DNA of 64,000 nt from Paenibacillus oryzisoli (GCF_001653565.1 NZ_LYPB01000046.1:1-64000), one strand, 5' to 3'. Shown: positions 51,123 to 59,835, numbered from the stretch's first letter. Numbers and translations: made by a program. The notes: generated by a model from the sequence alone, not told the origin.

Positions 51123-51446
51123 ATGACACATACCGCTGAAATTAAAAGAGTACAAACCCTGCTTCGCCATGCGCAGCAACAAACTGGTGCTAGCAACCAA
51201 GCCGATGAACGAATTAAGAGTTTGAGCAGCAGACTTGAAGTGCTACAACAACTTGCTGGTGTGCCAGGAGATTCGAGTGAAACGGTAAGTGACAGTGTTG
51301 CGGCAGATGTAAGTGAAGAAGCAAGTGAAGAGAATGAAGTATCTGAGGCTGTAAATGAAGAAGTAGTTGAAGAAACGAACAATGAAGCGAATGATGAAGT
51401 CGCGGCGTCGGAAGAACAACCTGCTCCAGATCCACAAAATGAGTAG
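51123..51446 (+). CDS. small acidic protein, unknown function
   Basis: 107 residues. The first 50 residues are helical and charged (AEIKRVQTLLRHAQQQTGAS, IKSLSSRLEVLQQLA) with coiled-coil-like heptads. The remaining half is highly acidic, rich in Glu, Ser, Val and Asn (SEEASEENEVSEAVNEEVVE), and probably disordered. GGGGAGG lies upstream of the ATG, and a terminator follows. No family was recognised. The acidic tail is made of short repeats, another example of repeat growth in this region. Confidence 0.75.
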   Translation: MTHTAEIKRVQTLLRHAQQQTGASNQADERIKSLSSRLEVLQQLAGVPGDSSETVSDSVAADVSEEASEENEVSEAVNEEVVEETNNEANDEVAASEEQPAPDPQNE

Positions 51447-51485
51447 CTATCGTTATGACTGCCAAAGTATGTGCTAAATTTCTAA

Positions 51486-51527
51486 TAGGCTGACCTGTGG
51501 TAGATTCCTCTACTTCAAGTCAGCCTA
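51486..51527 (+). terminator. rho-independent terminator after the acidic protein
   Basis: TAGGCTGAC (51486-51494) pairs with GTCAGCCTA (51519-51527), with a looser inner stem (GTAGA/TCTAC). CTTTATT follows. It may also serve the convergent Spo0E-like gene. Confidence 0.75.
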
Positions 51528-51550
51528 CTTTATTGAGCGCCATGGATTCC

Positions 51551-51730
51551 TTAGCTGATTAATTTTAATTTTGCCCTTTTGATAATCAGTTTCTGGTACA
51601 ACACGATGTATCTATCTAACAACTGGCTAACGGATACGACTTTCTCATGTGTCAAGCTACCATTGATTACCGCTTGATTGATCATTTCGAATCGCAAGCA
51701 TTCAATTTTTTGCTGAAGTTTTGATTCCAT
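51551..51730 (-). CDS. Spo0E-family aspartyl-phosphate phosphatase
   Basis: About 59 residues, the usual size. It carries the Spo0E signature SQLLDRYIVLYQ (SQxLDxxI) in the second helix, after a first helix ESKLQQKIECLRFEMINQA. Such proteins dephosphorylate Spo0A~P and delay sporulation. ATG at 51730 has GGAG 9 bp upstream; the ATG at 51745 has no ribosome binding site. It supports the idea that the host forms endospores. Confidence 0.9.
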   Translation of the reverse strand: MESKLQQKIECLRFEMINQAVINGSLTHEKVVSVSQLLDRYIVLYQKLIIKRAKLKLIS

Positions 51731-51883
51731 CGTATCCATCTCCATTCAAATTATATCAATTAGGTATACATCCTATATATGTATAATAAATGAAGACTAT
51801 TAGATTAATATTAGTAATTGTTTGTGAGAGTGTTAGTTTTTTACAGTGAACAATCAGCACTCCTTATGGGACATAGAGAAGAG

Positions 51884-54154
51884 TTAGCTCCAACTAAACG
51901 CGATCTCATAAGATCCTCCCGCTGCACCTGCAGGATCGAACATAAGCTGAATTGATCTTTCTTCTCTACTCAGAATTTGTATTCGTTCCGACTGGCGAAG
52001 TACACCGCTATCTGGCAATTCGATTACCATCTCAATCGTCTGCATTTGTTCATGGGTTGGATCAGCTACGGCCAGACTCCATCCGGTGTCGGTCATCTCC
52101 AGAACAATAGATGCCCTTCCGCTGCAGGAAATCAATCCACTCTTATGCCAAGCATTCGTCCAAAAATGTGCCGCAAAGAGACCCTGCTCTTCGTCCTCCA
52201 CCGCATGACAGTGATCGTCTTGCGCCACGATACGGATCGGAGCACGTTCCGCAAACCTGACTGTTTGCCGCACCGTTTGATTAGGCAGGATCACATAAGC
52301 ATAGTCACCCCCGCAATCCATCGTTGCTTCTCCATGATCAAACCACAGTGTCAAGAAGCTGCGGTTAATCGTTTCAGTCGAGCCTGTTAGATTGAGATCT
52401 CTCCAACTACCCTGCCGCATTTCTCGCAAAGCTTGTACGGCACTCGCCTTAGGGAACACATAACCAACATTAGACTCCGGAACACTACCCGTCAGATGAA
52501 TCCAACGAGGGTGAATCGTTTCTACTTGCCCTAGGGAGACGCATATTGGGCTTCCATCTGCGAGAATAATAGGGTACCCCTGATCGCCAAGCTTGCGATT
52601 TTCTATAATGGTTTCAACACTTGATGGACTAAGGTTCGTGATATTCGAACCTAATGCAACTACGCGGTCACCTAACAAGAACCAACTTTTCAGCCCTGTC
52701 AGTACGTCATCTTCCTCATCCACCCTATCCGCTAATTCCATAGCGATAGCCCCATATTTATTGTGAAGCACGGCACCGCCTACAGAAGATCGTGTGCTTA
52801 GTCGACCTTTTCCTGCTCCATTCTCCCGTAACTTATCTGTCACCGTGGTACCAGGAAGCCGATAGGGATTGACTGTCGGCCAGTAAGCATCGGCATATTG
52901 ACCCAAATCTCCATTGTACAGATAGGTCATCCCCTGCGCAGTATACCACCCCTTCAAGTTCTCCCCATTGATCGATTCATACGTGTACATACGGTTTGAG
53001 AACATGCTGACGGCAAAAACAAATCCGGGTCCCCGGAGCACAGCGCGGTCCATGTTAGCAAACATTTTGCAGAAAGCTTCTTCCGGGGCAGGCTGTATGT
53101 GATTATTCTCGAGCAGGAGTCGGGCTAACTTGGTTGTATCCGGCGGCGCGGTATAAAGGTAAGATTTATACGTATCAGTCAGAATCCAATGCTTTACCTC
53201 GGATAATAGCCATACCGCATCTGAGATATCCAACACATGAGAGAGTCGTAAACAGGAGGTGATCACGCTATGCCCGTTTTCATGATTCTGCGTATCTCGT
53301 CTAGATATTTCCCTACCGCTTGTCATATCAAACAGCATCCCTCTAAACATGAGCGGTACAAAAGAATGCTTAATCCATTGATACGTTAAAGAGACTGCTT
53401 CCTTCGGCAGTTCCCACTGTGTGCCATGAAGCCAGACCATAAGGCGGGCAGTATCGTGCAGCAGCCCTTTGCCATATCCACCCGTATAGGCATATTTATT
53501 ATGCTGAATAAAGGATCCGTCTTCATAGAAGCCATCCCCTGTCTCGGTATAACAAAATACTGGCAGCAATGCGCTTCGCGCTGTATGCAGCTTATGCTCA
53601 TCTCGCTGAATGGCCGCGCTCAGTGCAACGGCCGTTACTTTCCAAACGAGGTTCGCACCCGTCGATGGTGGGGGATCAGGTCTAAACCACTGCGCATGGA
53701 ACGCCGGGTCACCTACGTATTTATCTACTGGGCGAAGCAGTTTTTCGATAAGCGTCGTCGTCGTACTCAGCATGTTCAATCCCTCGAGTGCGATGATCGT
53801 TTCAAGCAAGGCAATCGGTACACCGATCTCCCAGTACCACCAGTTTCCATACGGCTCGCACACTTCGTTATATCTATGTTCATATATCCATTCCAATCCG
53901 AGCACGAGTTGACTCAGCAACTTACTGTCTGTGTAAGAGGGAGAAGTAGGTGTACTCACGACAATCGCCATTTCACGAAGTCGAGCCATGATGATATTCA
54001 AATCTGAGGCGTCGTCTTTGTAAGGAACATCCTGCCACAGCAATTCCCTATTGTGCAGCATCGTCCTCTGATACTCCCCAACCTGTTGTACAGCTTCAGG
54101 ACGGATTGTGTCACCAGCTATATACTTCCGCCACATTTTCGTTAGTTGGCGCAT
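51884..54154 (-). CDS. polysaccharide lyase family 8 (PL8) enzyme, no signal peptide
   Basis: 756 residues. The (alpha/alpha) toroid contains NWWYWEIGVPIALL, STGANLVWK with Asn168, FIQHNKYAYTGGYGKG with His218 and Tyr227, and GREISRRDTQNHENG. The Asn-His-Tyr spacing (50 and 9) is the same as in known PL8 lyases (Asn349-His399-Tyr408 in the pneumococcal enzyme). PL8 members cleave hyaluronan, chondroitin, xanthan or alginate-like uronate polymers by elimination. There is no signal peptide or membrane helix, so it works inside on imported oligomers or has an unusual route. AAGGAGGGGATTCTGA precedes the ATG. It is near a GH105 hydrolase, which could take the unsaturated product. Confidence 0.9.
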   Translation of the reverse strand: MRQLTKMWRKYIAGDTIRPEAVQQVGEYQRTMLHNRELLWQDVPYKDDASDLNIIMARLREMAIVVSTPTSPSYTDSKLLSQLVLGLEWIYEHRYNEVCEPYGNWWYWEIGVPIALLETIIALEGLNMLSTTTTLIEKLLRPVDKYVGDPAFHAQWFRPDPPPSTGANLVWKVTAVALSAAIQRDEHKLHTARSALLPVFCYTETGDGFYEDGSFIQHNKYAYTGGYGKGLLHDTARLMVWLHGTQWELPKEAVSLTYQWIKHSFVPLMFRGMLFDMTSGREISRRDTQNHENGHSVITSCLRLSHVLDISDAVWLLSEVKHWILTDTYKSYLYTAPPDTTKLARLLLENNHIQPAPEEAFCKMFANMDRAVLRGPGFVFAVSMFSNRMYTYESINGENLKGWYTAQGMTYLYNGDLGQYADAYWPTVNPYRLPGTTVTDKLRENGAGKGRLSTRSSVGGAVLHNKYGAIAMELADRVDEEDDVLTGLKSWFLLGDRVVALGSNITNLSPSSVETIIENRKLGDQGYPIILADGSPICVSLGQVETIHPRWIHLTGSVPESNVGYVFPKASAVQALREMRQGSWRDLNLTGSTETINRSFLTLWFDHGEATMDCGGDYAYVILPNQTVRQTVRFAERAPIRIVAQDDHCHAVEDEEQGLFAAHFWTNAWHKSGLISCSGRASIVLEMTDTGWSLAVADPTHEQMQTIEMVIELPDSGVLRQSERIQILSREERSIQLMFDPAGAAGGSYEIAFSWS

Positions 54155-54272
54155 TCAGAATCCCCTCCTTGCGTAATGAAATACATCTATCCATTCAGAT
54201 TACTCCACTATAGTACGGCATGCAGGTCATTACGATGATCTATTCTTGCATAAAGTAGGACTTAAATTCGTC

Positions 54273-54319
54273 AAAAAGGAAACCAGAAACACACCTAAGC
54301 GTCTTTGTTTTCCTTTTTT
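54273..54319 (-). terminator. candidate terminator between the PL8 and AraC genes
   Basis: AAAAAGGAAA at the left pairs with TTTTCCTTTTT at the right, with CCAGA/TCTTTG inside. On the minus strand TTTTTGACG follows. It lies about 100 bp past the AraC stop codon and about 120 bp before the PL8 start. Confidence 0.45.
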
Positions 54320-54420
54320 ATTGAACCAATCTTCTAGGTGTTTACCGCCTTTTTTCATCTCAGAAATGTGGATTTTTTCCAAAACTTGCACAACCGCAAA
54401 GGACGCCCCGCGAATACCTT

Positions 54421-55257
54421 TTACTTATCCTTCCTATAATACAACGGGGCATGTCCCGTCACTAATTTGAACACGCGCCCGAAATGCGTAACGCTGCCGA
54501 AGCCAACTTTCTTAGCAATGAGACTAACTTTCATTGAGGATTGCTCTAATAGTTTCTTGGCTTCCTTAATCCTTACACTATTCAAATACTCCACGAACGT
54601 AAACCCCGTCGCTTCTTTAAAGAACCGGCTTAAATAATAAGGACTTACATAAAATTTCTCCGCCAGCAGATGCAGCGGCAGATCCTGCATATAATGGGTG
54701 TTCATATAACGAACAACCTCCAAGATCCTCTCATGCATAGGACTAGGGGGCTCCTGCAGCTCCAGCGCATTGTGTTTGGCATGTCGACAGCAAATAATTA
54801 GCAGTTGCAGCACCAACGTCTGAGCAAACATCTCGAAGCCAGGCTTCTTCTCCTGCATCTCCTGCATGATGCTTTGCGCTAGCGATTCGATTGCGAGCTT
54901 ATCTTGCAGCGGACATTTAATAATCAAGTAGGCTTGCTCGAAAAGGGGCTGAAAAATGTCACGATAAGCATCATTAACTGAGGCCATATAGCTTTCATGA
55001 ATATTCACGATGAGCCGCTCATGCTTGGGCATTTCGGTATTCGTCGTCCGATGCAGGATATTCGGAGAGATGATGACGATATCCCCCTCGTCGATAATCA
55101 TTGTCCTATCTTTTATAAAAAAAGTCCGTTTGCCGGACATCAAATAGAAAATTTCAAATGTGCTATGAAAATGGTTGACTGGCATATTGTGACTTAACGC
55201 CTTCCGATAAGACATTGAGAAGGAACCTTCCTGGTTATTGAATTGAAAATCATCCAT
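54421..55257 (-). CDS. AraC-family regulator with an N-terminal cupin domain
   Basis: About 278 residues. The N-terminal AraC_binding cupin starts at about residue 20 (NHFHSTFEIFYLMSGKRTFF with metal-type His residues, then DEGDIVIISPNILHRT). The C-terminal double helix-turn-helix is DLPLHLLAEKFYVSPYYLSR, then KVSLIAKKVGFGSVTHFGRV. ATG at 55257 has GGGAGG 11 bp upstream, and the longer in-frame extension crosses the promoter region. It is divergent from the GH105 gene and probably controls both it and PL8 (inference). Confidence 0.88.
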   Translation of the reverse strand: MDDFQFNNQEGSFSMSYRKALSHNMPVNHFHSTFEIFYLMSGKRTFFIKDRTMIIDEGDIVIISPNILHRTTNTEMPKHERLIVNIHESYMASVNDAYRDIFQPLFEQAYLIIKCPLQDKLAIESLAQSIMQEMQEKKPGFEMFAQTLVLQLLIICCRHAKHNALELQEPPSPMHERILEVVRYMNTHYMQDLPLHLLAEKFYVSPYYLSRFFKEATGFTFVEYLNSVRIKEAKKLLEQSSMKVSLIAKKVGFGSVTHFGRVFKLVTGHAPLYYRKDK

Positions 55258-55290
55258 CCACTGCTCCGCCTCCCATCTCATTTGCCATTT

Positions 55291-55318
55291 ATTATACGCC
55301 TCTGCCGCGATACCGCAA
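55291..55318 (-). promoter_or_regulatory. candidate sigma-A promoter of the AraC gene
   Basis: On the minus strand TTGCGG (55313-55318) and TATAAT (55291-55296) are 16 bp apart. The AraC start at 55257 is 34 bp beyond the -10. The 151-bp divergent gap also carries ATGTACATATT (about 55353), a possible operator for GH105. Confidence 0.55.
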
Positions 55319-55408
55319 GATATAAGAAGAAAATAGATATTCTCGCAATAAATGTACATATTCCTCTGATAAAATAAGCTTAAGTACATGAAGGAGGACT
55401 GAACCCAA

Positions 55409-56542
55409 ATGCAAGCTTCTGAACGTAATATCCAAGACAGCACCACGACAACCAATCATGTAAAATCCCCTATTCAGTGGGCGGAGGCTGCGTGTGAGGC
55501 GCTGATGGCCAAATTTGAACCAGAACAGCTTCCACCCGATCGTTTCCACTATCATCAAGGTGTCTTTCTTTCCGGTATGGAAAAGTGCTGGCGGGAGACA
55601 AACGACGATAAATACTATTCGTATATCAAGCGTTGGGTTGATAGCCAAATTCTCCCTGACGGCAGTATTAAGAAATATAATCCAGAAGAATTAGATGATA
55701 TTCAGCCAGGCGTTCTGCTATTTAATCTCTATGAGCAAACTGGCGATGAACGATATAAGAAAGCCCTGCATACATTGGTTCCCCTTTTAAAATCATGGAA
55801 AACGAACCCATCTGGTGGTTTCTGGCATAAGGAACGTTACCCGAATCAAATGTGGCTGGATGGCTTATATATGGCTGGACCGATTGCTGCGCAGTTCGGT
55901 AAAACCTTTGGTGAAACCGACTATTTCGACATGATGACCTATCAAGCGATCCTCATGGAAAAGCATACCAAGGACCCTAACACTGGCCTGCTGTATCATG
56001 GATGGGATGAAACTAAAGCAGCTGCTTGGGCTGATCCTGCAACAGGTTTGGCACCGGAATTCTGGGGCCGCGCGATCGGTTGGTACCCAGTGGCATTGCT
56101 GGAAATGTTCGAATACCTTCCTGCGGACCACAAAGATAAAGCGGAGTTAACGAGCATCCTTCAAGACCTGCTCCTCGCCCTGCTACCATATCAAGATGCC
56201 GCCACAGGTTTATGGTATCAGGTTGTCGATAAAGGCGACCTGGCGGACAATTGGCTGGAAAATTCCTGCACGGCACTGTATGTACACGCCATTGCCAAAG
56301 CCGTGCGTTTCGGCTATTTGGATCCTAAATATTTGACCTATGCGTGGAAAGGATACCAAGGGGTCATTGATACCCTGAAGTTCGATGAGAATGGTCATGT
56401 CATCATTGGCCAGATCTGTATTGGTACAGGGATTGGCGACTACGCCCACTACATCGCCCGTCCTACGAGCGAGAACGATTTGCACGGCGCTGGCGCATTT
56501 ATTCTTATGTGTGTAGAAATGAGTCTAGCTCCCCAAGCGTGA
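55409..56542 (+). CDS. GH105-family unsaturated glucuronyl/galacturonyl hydrolase
   Basis: 377 residues, no signal peptide, cytoplasmic (alpha/alpha)6 barrel of the GH88/GH105 clan. The motifs NQMWLDGLYMAGPIAAQFG (Asp151 as likely acid/base), HGWDETK, EFWGRAIGWYPVALLE, SGLWYQVV-like and GTGIGDYAHYIARP are typical of YteR/YesR. It hydrates the unsaturated uronic residue left by lyases. GAAGGAGGACTGAACCC precedes the ATG. It is divergent from the AraC gene and close to PL8, whose product would be a substrate. Confidence 0.93.
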   Translation: MQASERNIQDSTTTTNHVKSPIQWAEAACEALMAKFEPEQLPPDRFHYHQGVFLSGMEKCWRETNDDKYYSYIKRWVDSQILPDGSIKKYNPEELDDIQPGVLLFNLYEQTGDERYKKALHTLVPLLKSWKTNPSGGFWHKERYPNQMWLDGLYMAGPIAAQFGKTFGETDYFDMMTYQAILMEKHTKDPNTGLLYHGWDETKAAAWADPATGLAPEFWGRAIGWYPVALLEMFEYLPADHKDKAELTSILQDLLLALLPYQDAATGLWYQVVDKGDLADNWLENSCTALYVHAIAKAVRFGYLDPKYLTYAWKGYQGVIDTLKFDENGHVIIGQICIGTGIGDYAHYIARPTSENDLHGAGAFILMCVEMSLAPQA

Positions 56543-56548
56543 CAGATC

Positions 56549-56592
56549 AAAAACCAGTTAGCATTCCAATGGGAATGTGAACTGGTTTTTTT
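56549..56592 (+). terminator. rho-independent terminator after GH105
   Basis: An 11-bp outer stem AAAAACCAGTT/AACTGGTTTTT with CATTCC/GGAATG inside, followed by TTTTTTTG. It starts 7 bp after the stop codon. Confidence 0.92.
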
Positions 56593-56639
56593 GTTACAAC
56601 TGCCACTTCACCCAATACCGTCTTGCTTTCCCCGCCGCT

Positions 56640-56860
56640 CCCAACAAAATAAATGGATTTCATGTAGCTAATTTTGTTGATTTGCTACTTTTACGGGCAA
56701 TAGATGGATATCCTACAGTTAATTTCGGCGATAATCCACTAAACGGACAAACTCGCCCAGATTAGCTGTACTTTTTCCATCTAATCGCAAAATCACAGGT
56801 GATATAAGGAAATTAGCTGTACTTTTTCCATCTAAATGAAAGCTAGCTACTCAACTGGGC
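56640..56860. repeat. copy of the 6.6-kb intergenic repeat
   Basis: Contains caaaataaatggatttcatg, caatagatggatatcctac, agctgtactttttccatcta and gaaagctagctactcaactg, in the same order as around 6948, 6667, 6730 and 6812, then runs into a hexamer tract. No gene is seen in 56543-57003. Confidence 0.8.
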
Positions 56861-56939
56861 ACTACTTCTACTTCTACTTCTACTTCTACTTCTACTTCTA
56901 CTTCTACTTCTACTTCTACTTCTACTTCTACTTCTACTA
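56861..56939. repeat. hexanucleotide microsatellite (CTACTT)n
   Basis: About 13 consecutive CTACTT units, followed by ctactac triplets. It is the counterpart of the CTACCT tract at 6853-6913 and has the same flank. Confidence 0.93.
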
Positions 56940-57003
56940 CTACTACTGCTAATTCAACTACTACTGCCACTTCAACCAATACCGTATACTCCTACTCCTC
57001 CCC

Positions 57004-57798
57004 CTACACGTGTACATCCCGCTTACCAAAAGCGGCATACGTGACCACGGTCAGACCGACGATGACAACTGCCGAAATGATCACATATACAGCCTCAAAC
57101 CCACCGCCATACATGATATTCTTCGCCTCATAAAATTTAAACGGGGTTACATATTTCAAGAATGCCAGCTTACTATTGAAGTCAATGGCAATGGATAAGA
57201 TGAATGTAATGAGCATGAAGCCCGTTGCTAGTGAAGCTGCTTGTTTGGCATTTCGATGCACGGCCGCAATGGATGTGCCAATGACCAGAAAGAGCAGCTG
57301 CACAATCAACATACCCAGCATGACGATGGAGATATCTCCACCAACGGCCTCGCCTTTGCTATATGCCCCAACAATCAACATACTAGACAGCCAGGACACG
57401 AGGTTAAAAATAAGGATGTTCACTACAGCACTTAGCAGCTTCCACGTGATGATGCCGTGCCTCGACAAAGGTTTCACAAATAGAAACTCTGCTGTCTTAT
57501 CCCGCTCTTCTTTCGCAATAATATTCGCCCCAAGCATCGCCGCATGAATCGTTGCCATTAACAAGAAATATAGCACTAGAATGCCGAAGTAGCCGCTAGC
57601 CTTCGATAAATCTAACGCGCCACCACCCATGATCACTTGGAGGGACTTCGGCATTTCTGCCATCAGATCATTAATCTGTCCGTTCGCCGCCGTTGCTTGA
57701 TATTTGTTCATACCACTTGCGACTAGAAAAATGAGTCCAAGACTCCAGAAAATCATTGATTTCCGATACGTTTTCAGTTCTCTCCAGAAAATATTCAC
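57004..57798 (-). CDS. ABC-2 type transporter permease
   Basis: 264 residues. It starts NIFWRELKTYRKSMIFWSLG, has six membrane segments and the conserved cytoplasmic REKTAEFLFVKPLSRHGIITWK-like loop (here RDKTAEFLF). Its start resembles the next gene's (NIFLHELRAYRKSTITWTCS), so they are paralogues. The start is GTG with AGGAGGGAATGACCA upstream. It is third in the ATPase-permease-permease operon. Similar triads export or protect against antimicrobial peptides, or function in envelope stress. Confidence 0.9.
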   Translation of the reverse strand: MNIFWRELKTYRKSMIFWSLGLIFLVASGMNKYQATAANGQINDLMAEMPKSLQVIMGGGALDLSKASGYFGILVLYFLLMATIHAAMLGANIIAKEERDKTAEFLFVKPLSRHGIITWKLLSAVVNILIFNLVSWLSSMLIVGAYSKGEAVGGDISIVMLGMLIVQLLFLVIGTSIAAVHRNAKQAASLATGFMLITFILSIAIDFNSKLAFLKYVTPFKFYEAKNIMYGGGFEAVYVIISAVVIVGLTVVTYAAFGKRDVHV

Positions 57799-57824
57799 TG
57801 GTCATTCCCTCCTCTCACCTGCGT

Positions 57825-58622
57825 TTAGACGGCATGAACGTCTTTTTTCGTGTAAATGAAGTAGCTTGCCGTAATCGAAACAACGATAATCGCGATAGCT
57901 GCAATAACATAGGGCGTTTCATAACTCGCATGTGCAAGCATGTAATTCCCACTAAAGTATTTGAAAGGCGAGAAATACCGCTTAGCTCCCTCCCCATCTA
58001 CGGCAACGATCATGCCGATTACGAAAAAGGCAAACACCGTACCCAGACTGACGGATAAGACAGCTTTTATTTTTGAAAACACGACCGAAACCATGAAGCC
58101 AATCGCTAAAAACATTAACTGGATAAATAGTAATGTAAATGAAATCAGGAGAAAGATGTTCCTATCAAAATCAACTGTTTTTACTTGAAGCGCCATCAAA
58201 TAAGCTGCCCCGATATACATGAGGCACGTGATCACTAAGGAAGCAGTTGCCGCTAATAGCTTGGAAGTCACTATTTTCGACCGTGTTACAGGCTTCGTAA
58301 GCAGAAAATCCGCTGTTTTCTCACGAACCTCTTTGGATAGGATAGACGCTCCCAACACCATAGCCTGAATAGCTCCGCACAGCGTAATGTACATGAAGAT
58401 GTACATGTAGAATCCGAGTAGCGTACCGAACGTTTCGATTTGGATACCCAGCGCTTTCCTAACCCCCTCTGGATAGCCTTCTAAGACGGAAGAGAACTGC
58501 GCAAAATCTTTGGAAACCGAAGGAAAAAGGGATAAGAATAAGACGATGACAGCAATCAAGGAGCACGTCCACGTGATCGTGGATTTTCGATACGCTCGCA
58601 ATTCATGCAGGAAAATATTCAT
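57825..58622 (-). CDS. ABC-2 type transporter permease
   Basis: About 265 residues with six membrane segments and the loop VREKTADFLLTKPVTRSKIV. It is paralogous to the preceding entry. ATG at 58622 has GAAGGAGGCTTAAAAGGC upstream and starts 5 bp after the ATPase stop codon. The two permeases probably form a heterodimer. Confidence 0.9.
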   Translation of the reverse strand: MNIFLHELRAYRKSTITWTCSLIAVIVLFLSLFPSVSKDFAQFSSVLEGYPEGVRKALGIQIETFGTLLGFYMYIFMYITLCGAIQAMVLGASILSKEVREKTADFLLTKPVTRSKIVTSKLLAATASLVITCLMYIGAAYLMALQVKTVDFDRNIFLLISFTLLFIQLMFLAIGFMVSVVFSKIKAVLSVSLGTVFAFFVIGMIVAVDGEGAKRYFSPFKYFSGNYMLAHASYETPYVIAAIAIIVVSITASYFIYTKKDVHAV

Positions 58623-58627
58623 GCCTT

Positions 58628-59512
58628 TTAAGCCTCCTTCTCGTAGTAATGCATAAAGATCTCCTCTAAATCCGGCTCTTCGATCCATAGATTCGCGATG
58701 TCGATTTGGGCTATTTTTCTCATGACTTGATTAATATTCCCTTTGAATAAGAAACTCGTCGTCTGGCCTTGAACTTCAATGTTGTTGACCCCTGGCATCC
58801 TGAAGAATTGTGGGTCGAGTACTTGCGCAGTGTCAATTTTAAATCGCTTATAATTGTTTTCTTGTAACGTGCTAATCTTCTCAACGGTTACGATTCTACC
58901 TTCTTTAATGATCGCAACACGATCACATAATCGCTGTACTTCGCTCAAAATATGAGAGGAAAACAGTATCGTAGCTCCCTTTTTATTCTGCTGTTCGAGC
59001 AATTCGAAAAACTTCTGTTGCATGAGCGGATCCAGCCCACTCGTCGGTTCATCCAGAATAATGAGCTTAGGATCGTGAAGCAGCCCTTGAACGATGCCCA
59101 CTTTCTTCTTGTTCCCAAGGGATAGATCGTCAATTTTCTTCGTAAGGTCCAGATTCATGATTTCGGCAAGTTCTTTAATTCTTTGGGTGCAATCCCTCTT
59201 GTAAAAGCTCGCTGAATACTTAAGCAGGTCAATTACTTTCATGTTGTCATAATAAAAAACTTCCGATGGCAAGTAGCCGATTTCCTTCTTAATTTCGGGC
59301 GCAAACTGAATGCAGTCTTTACCGAAAATTTTGGCACTGCCGCTAGTTGGAAAAATCAGAGACAACAGCGTTCGAATCGTGGTTGATTTCCCAGCACCAT
59401 TCGGTCCAATAAAACCGAAGATCTCCCCTTCTTCGATTGTAAAGCTAACATCGGTGATGCCTCTTGCATTCCCATAGGTTTTGGTCAAATTGGTAATTTC
59501 AATTGCATGCAT
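58628..59512 (-). CDS. ABC transporter ATPase (ABC-2 exporter type)
   Basis: 294 residues. Walker A GPNGAGKST, Q-loop region, signature LSLGNKKKVGI, Walker B LIILDEPTSGLDP, and H-loop FSSHI. A C-terminal accessory domain is present (about 215-294). GAGGAGGCCTTGCC precedes the ATG. First gene of the exporter operon below the c-di-AMP riboswitch. The ligand is unknown. Confidence 0.93.
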   Translation of the reverse strand: MHAIEITNLTKTYGNARGITDVSFTIEEGEIFGFIGPNGAGKSTTIRTLLSLIFPTSGSAKIFGKDCIQFAPEIKKEIGYLPSEVFYYDNMKVIDLLKYSASFYKRDCTQRIKELAEIMNLDLTKKIDDLSLGNKKKVGIVQGLLHDPKLIILDEPTSGLDPLMQQKFFELLEQQNKKGATILFSSHILSEVQRLCDRVAIIKEGRIVTVEKISTLQENNYKRFKIDTAQVLDPQFFRMPGVNNIEVQGQTTSFLFKGNINQVMRKIAQIDIANLWIEEPDLEEIFMHYYEKEA

Positions 59513-59543
59513 GGCAAGGCCTCCTCAAATTTGTAAGGGTACA

Positions 59544-59596
59544 AGCAAACAAAAAGAAGCCCTAAGCATAGAGAATCTCTACGCCCGGGCTTCTTT
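59544..59596 (-). terminator. expression-platform terminator of the riboswitch
   Basis: AAAGAAGCCC (59553-59562) pairs with GGGCTTCTTT (59587-59596), with GCATAGAGA/TCTCTACGC inside. On the minus strand TTTTTGTTTGC follows. It stands between the riboswitch and the ATPase start at 59512, so it can stop the transcript when the ligand is bound. Confidence 0.85.
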
Positions 59597-59604
59597 ACAT
59601 AAGA

Positions 59605-59785
59605 AGGCGAGTGTGCGGTTCTCTCTCAATGCACTACGAGGTTAGCTGTCGGATTCGGACTTGAGAGCGTCCTACCTAATGCTTGCGAGCATCAGGATTC
59701 ACCCCATGAAGCCATGTGTTGCTTGTTCCGGCTTCGGTTGGTTCCCCCGTTTCCCAGTTGGGAATTAAGTGGTTTAATTTTACAA
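59605..59785 (-). ncRNA. cyclic-di-AMP riboswitch (ydaO/yuaA class)
   Basis: The minus-strand transcript carries the hallmarks of this class as I know them: ACGGGGGAACC, GGGGTGAATCC, GGTAGGAC, CAAGTCCGAATCCGAC and CAGCTAACCTCGTA, in that order. The usual target genes are potassium and osmolyte transporters, cell wall hydrolases and related functions, and high c-di-AMP turns them off. Here it controls an ABC-2 exporter, which is not a common target. A full terminator follows. Limits are approximate. Confidence 0.9.
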
Positions 59786-59806
59786 AAAATCAACTTGTCG
59801 TAATGA

Positions 59807-59835
59807 ATCTTACGCCGATCTAACCCGATTGTAAA
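59807..59835 (-). promoter_or_regulatory. sigma-A promoter of the riboswitch transcript
   Basis: On the minus strand TTTACA (59830-59835) and TAAGAT (59807-59812) are 17 bp apart, about 20-25 bp upstream of the riboswitch 5' edge. From 59836 to 60130 no gene is supported. Confidence 0.7.

Noticed and set aside
59605-59785. T-box or other riboswitch class for the leader of the ABC-2 operon
   Set aside because: No T-box sequence (TGGNACCGCG) is present, and the GGGGTGAATCC and GTCCGAATCCGAC blocks fit the ydaO/yuaA class instead.
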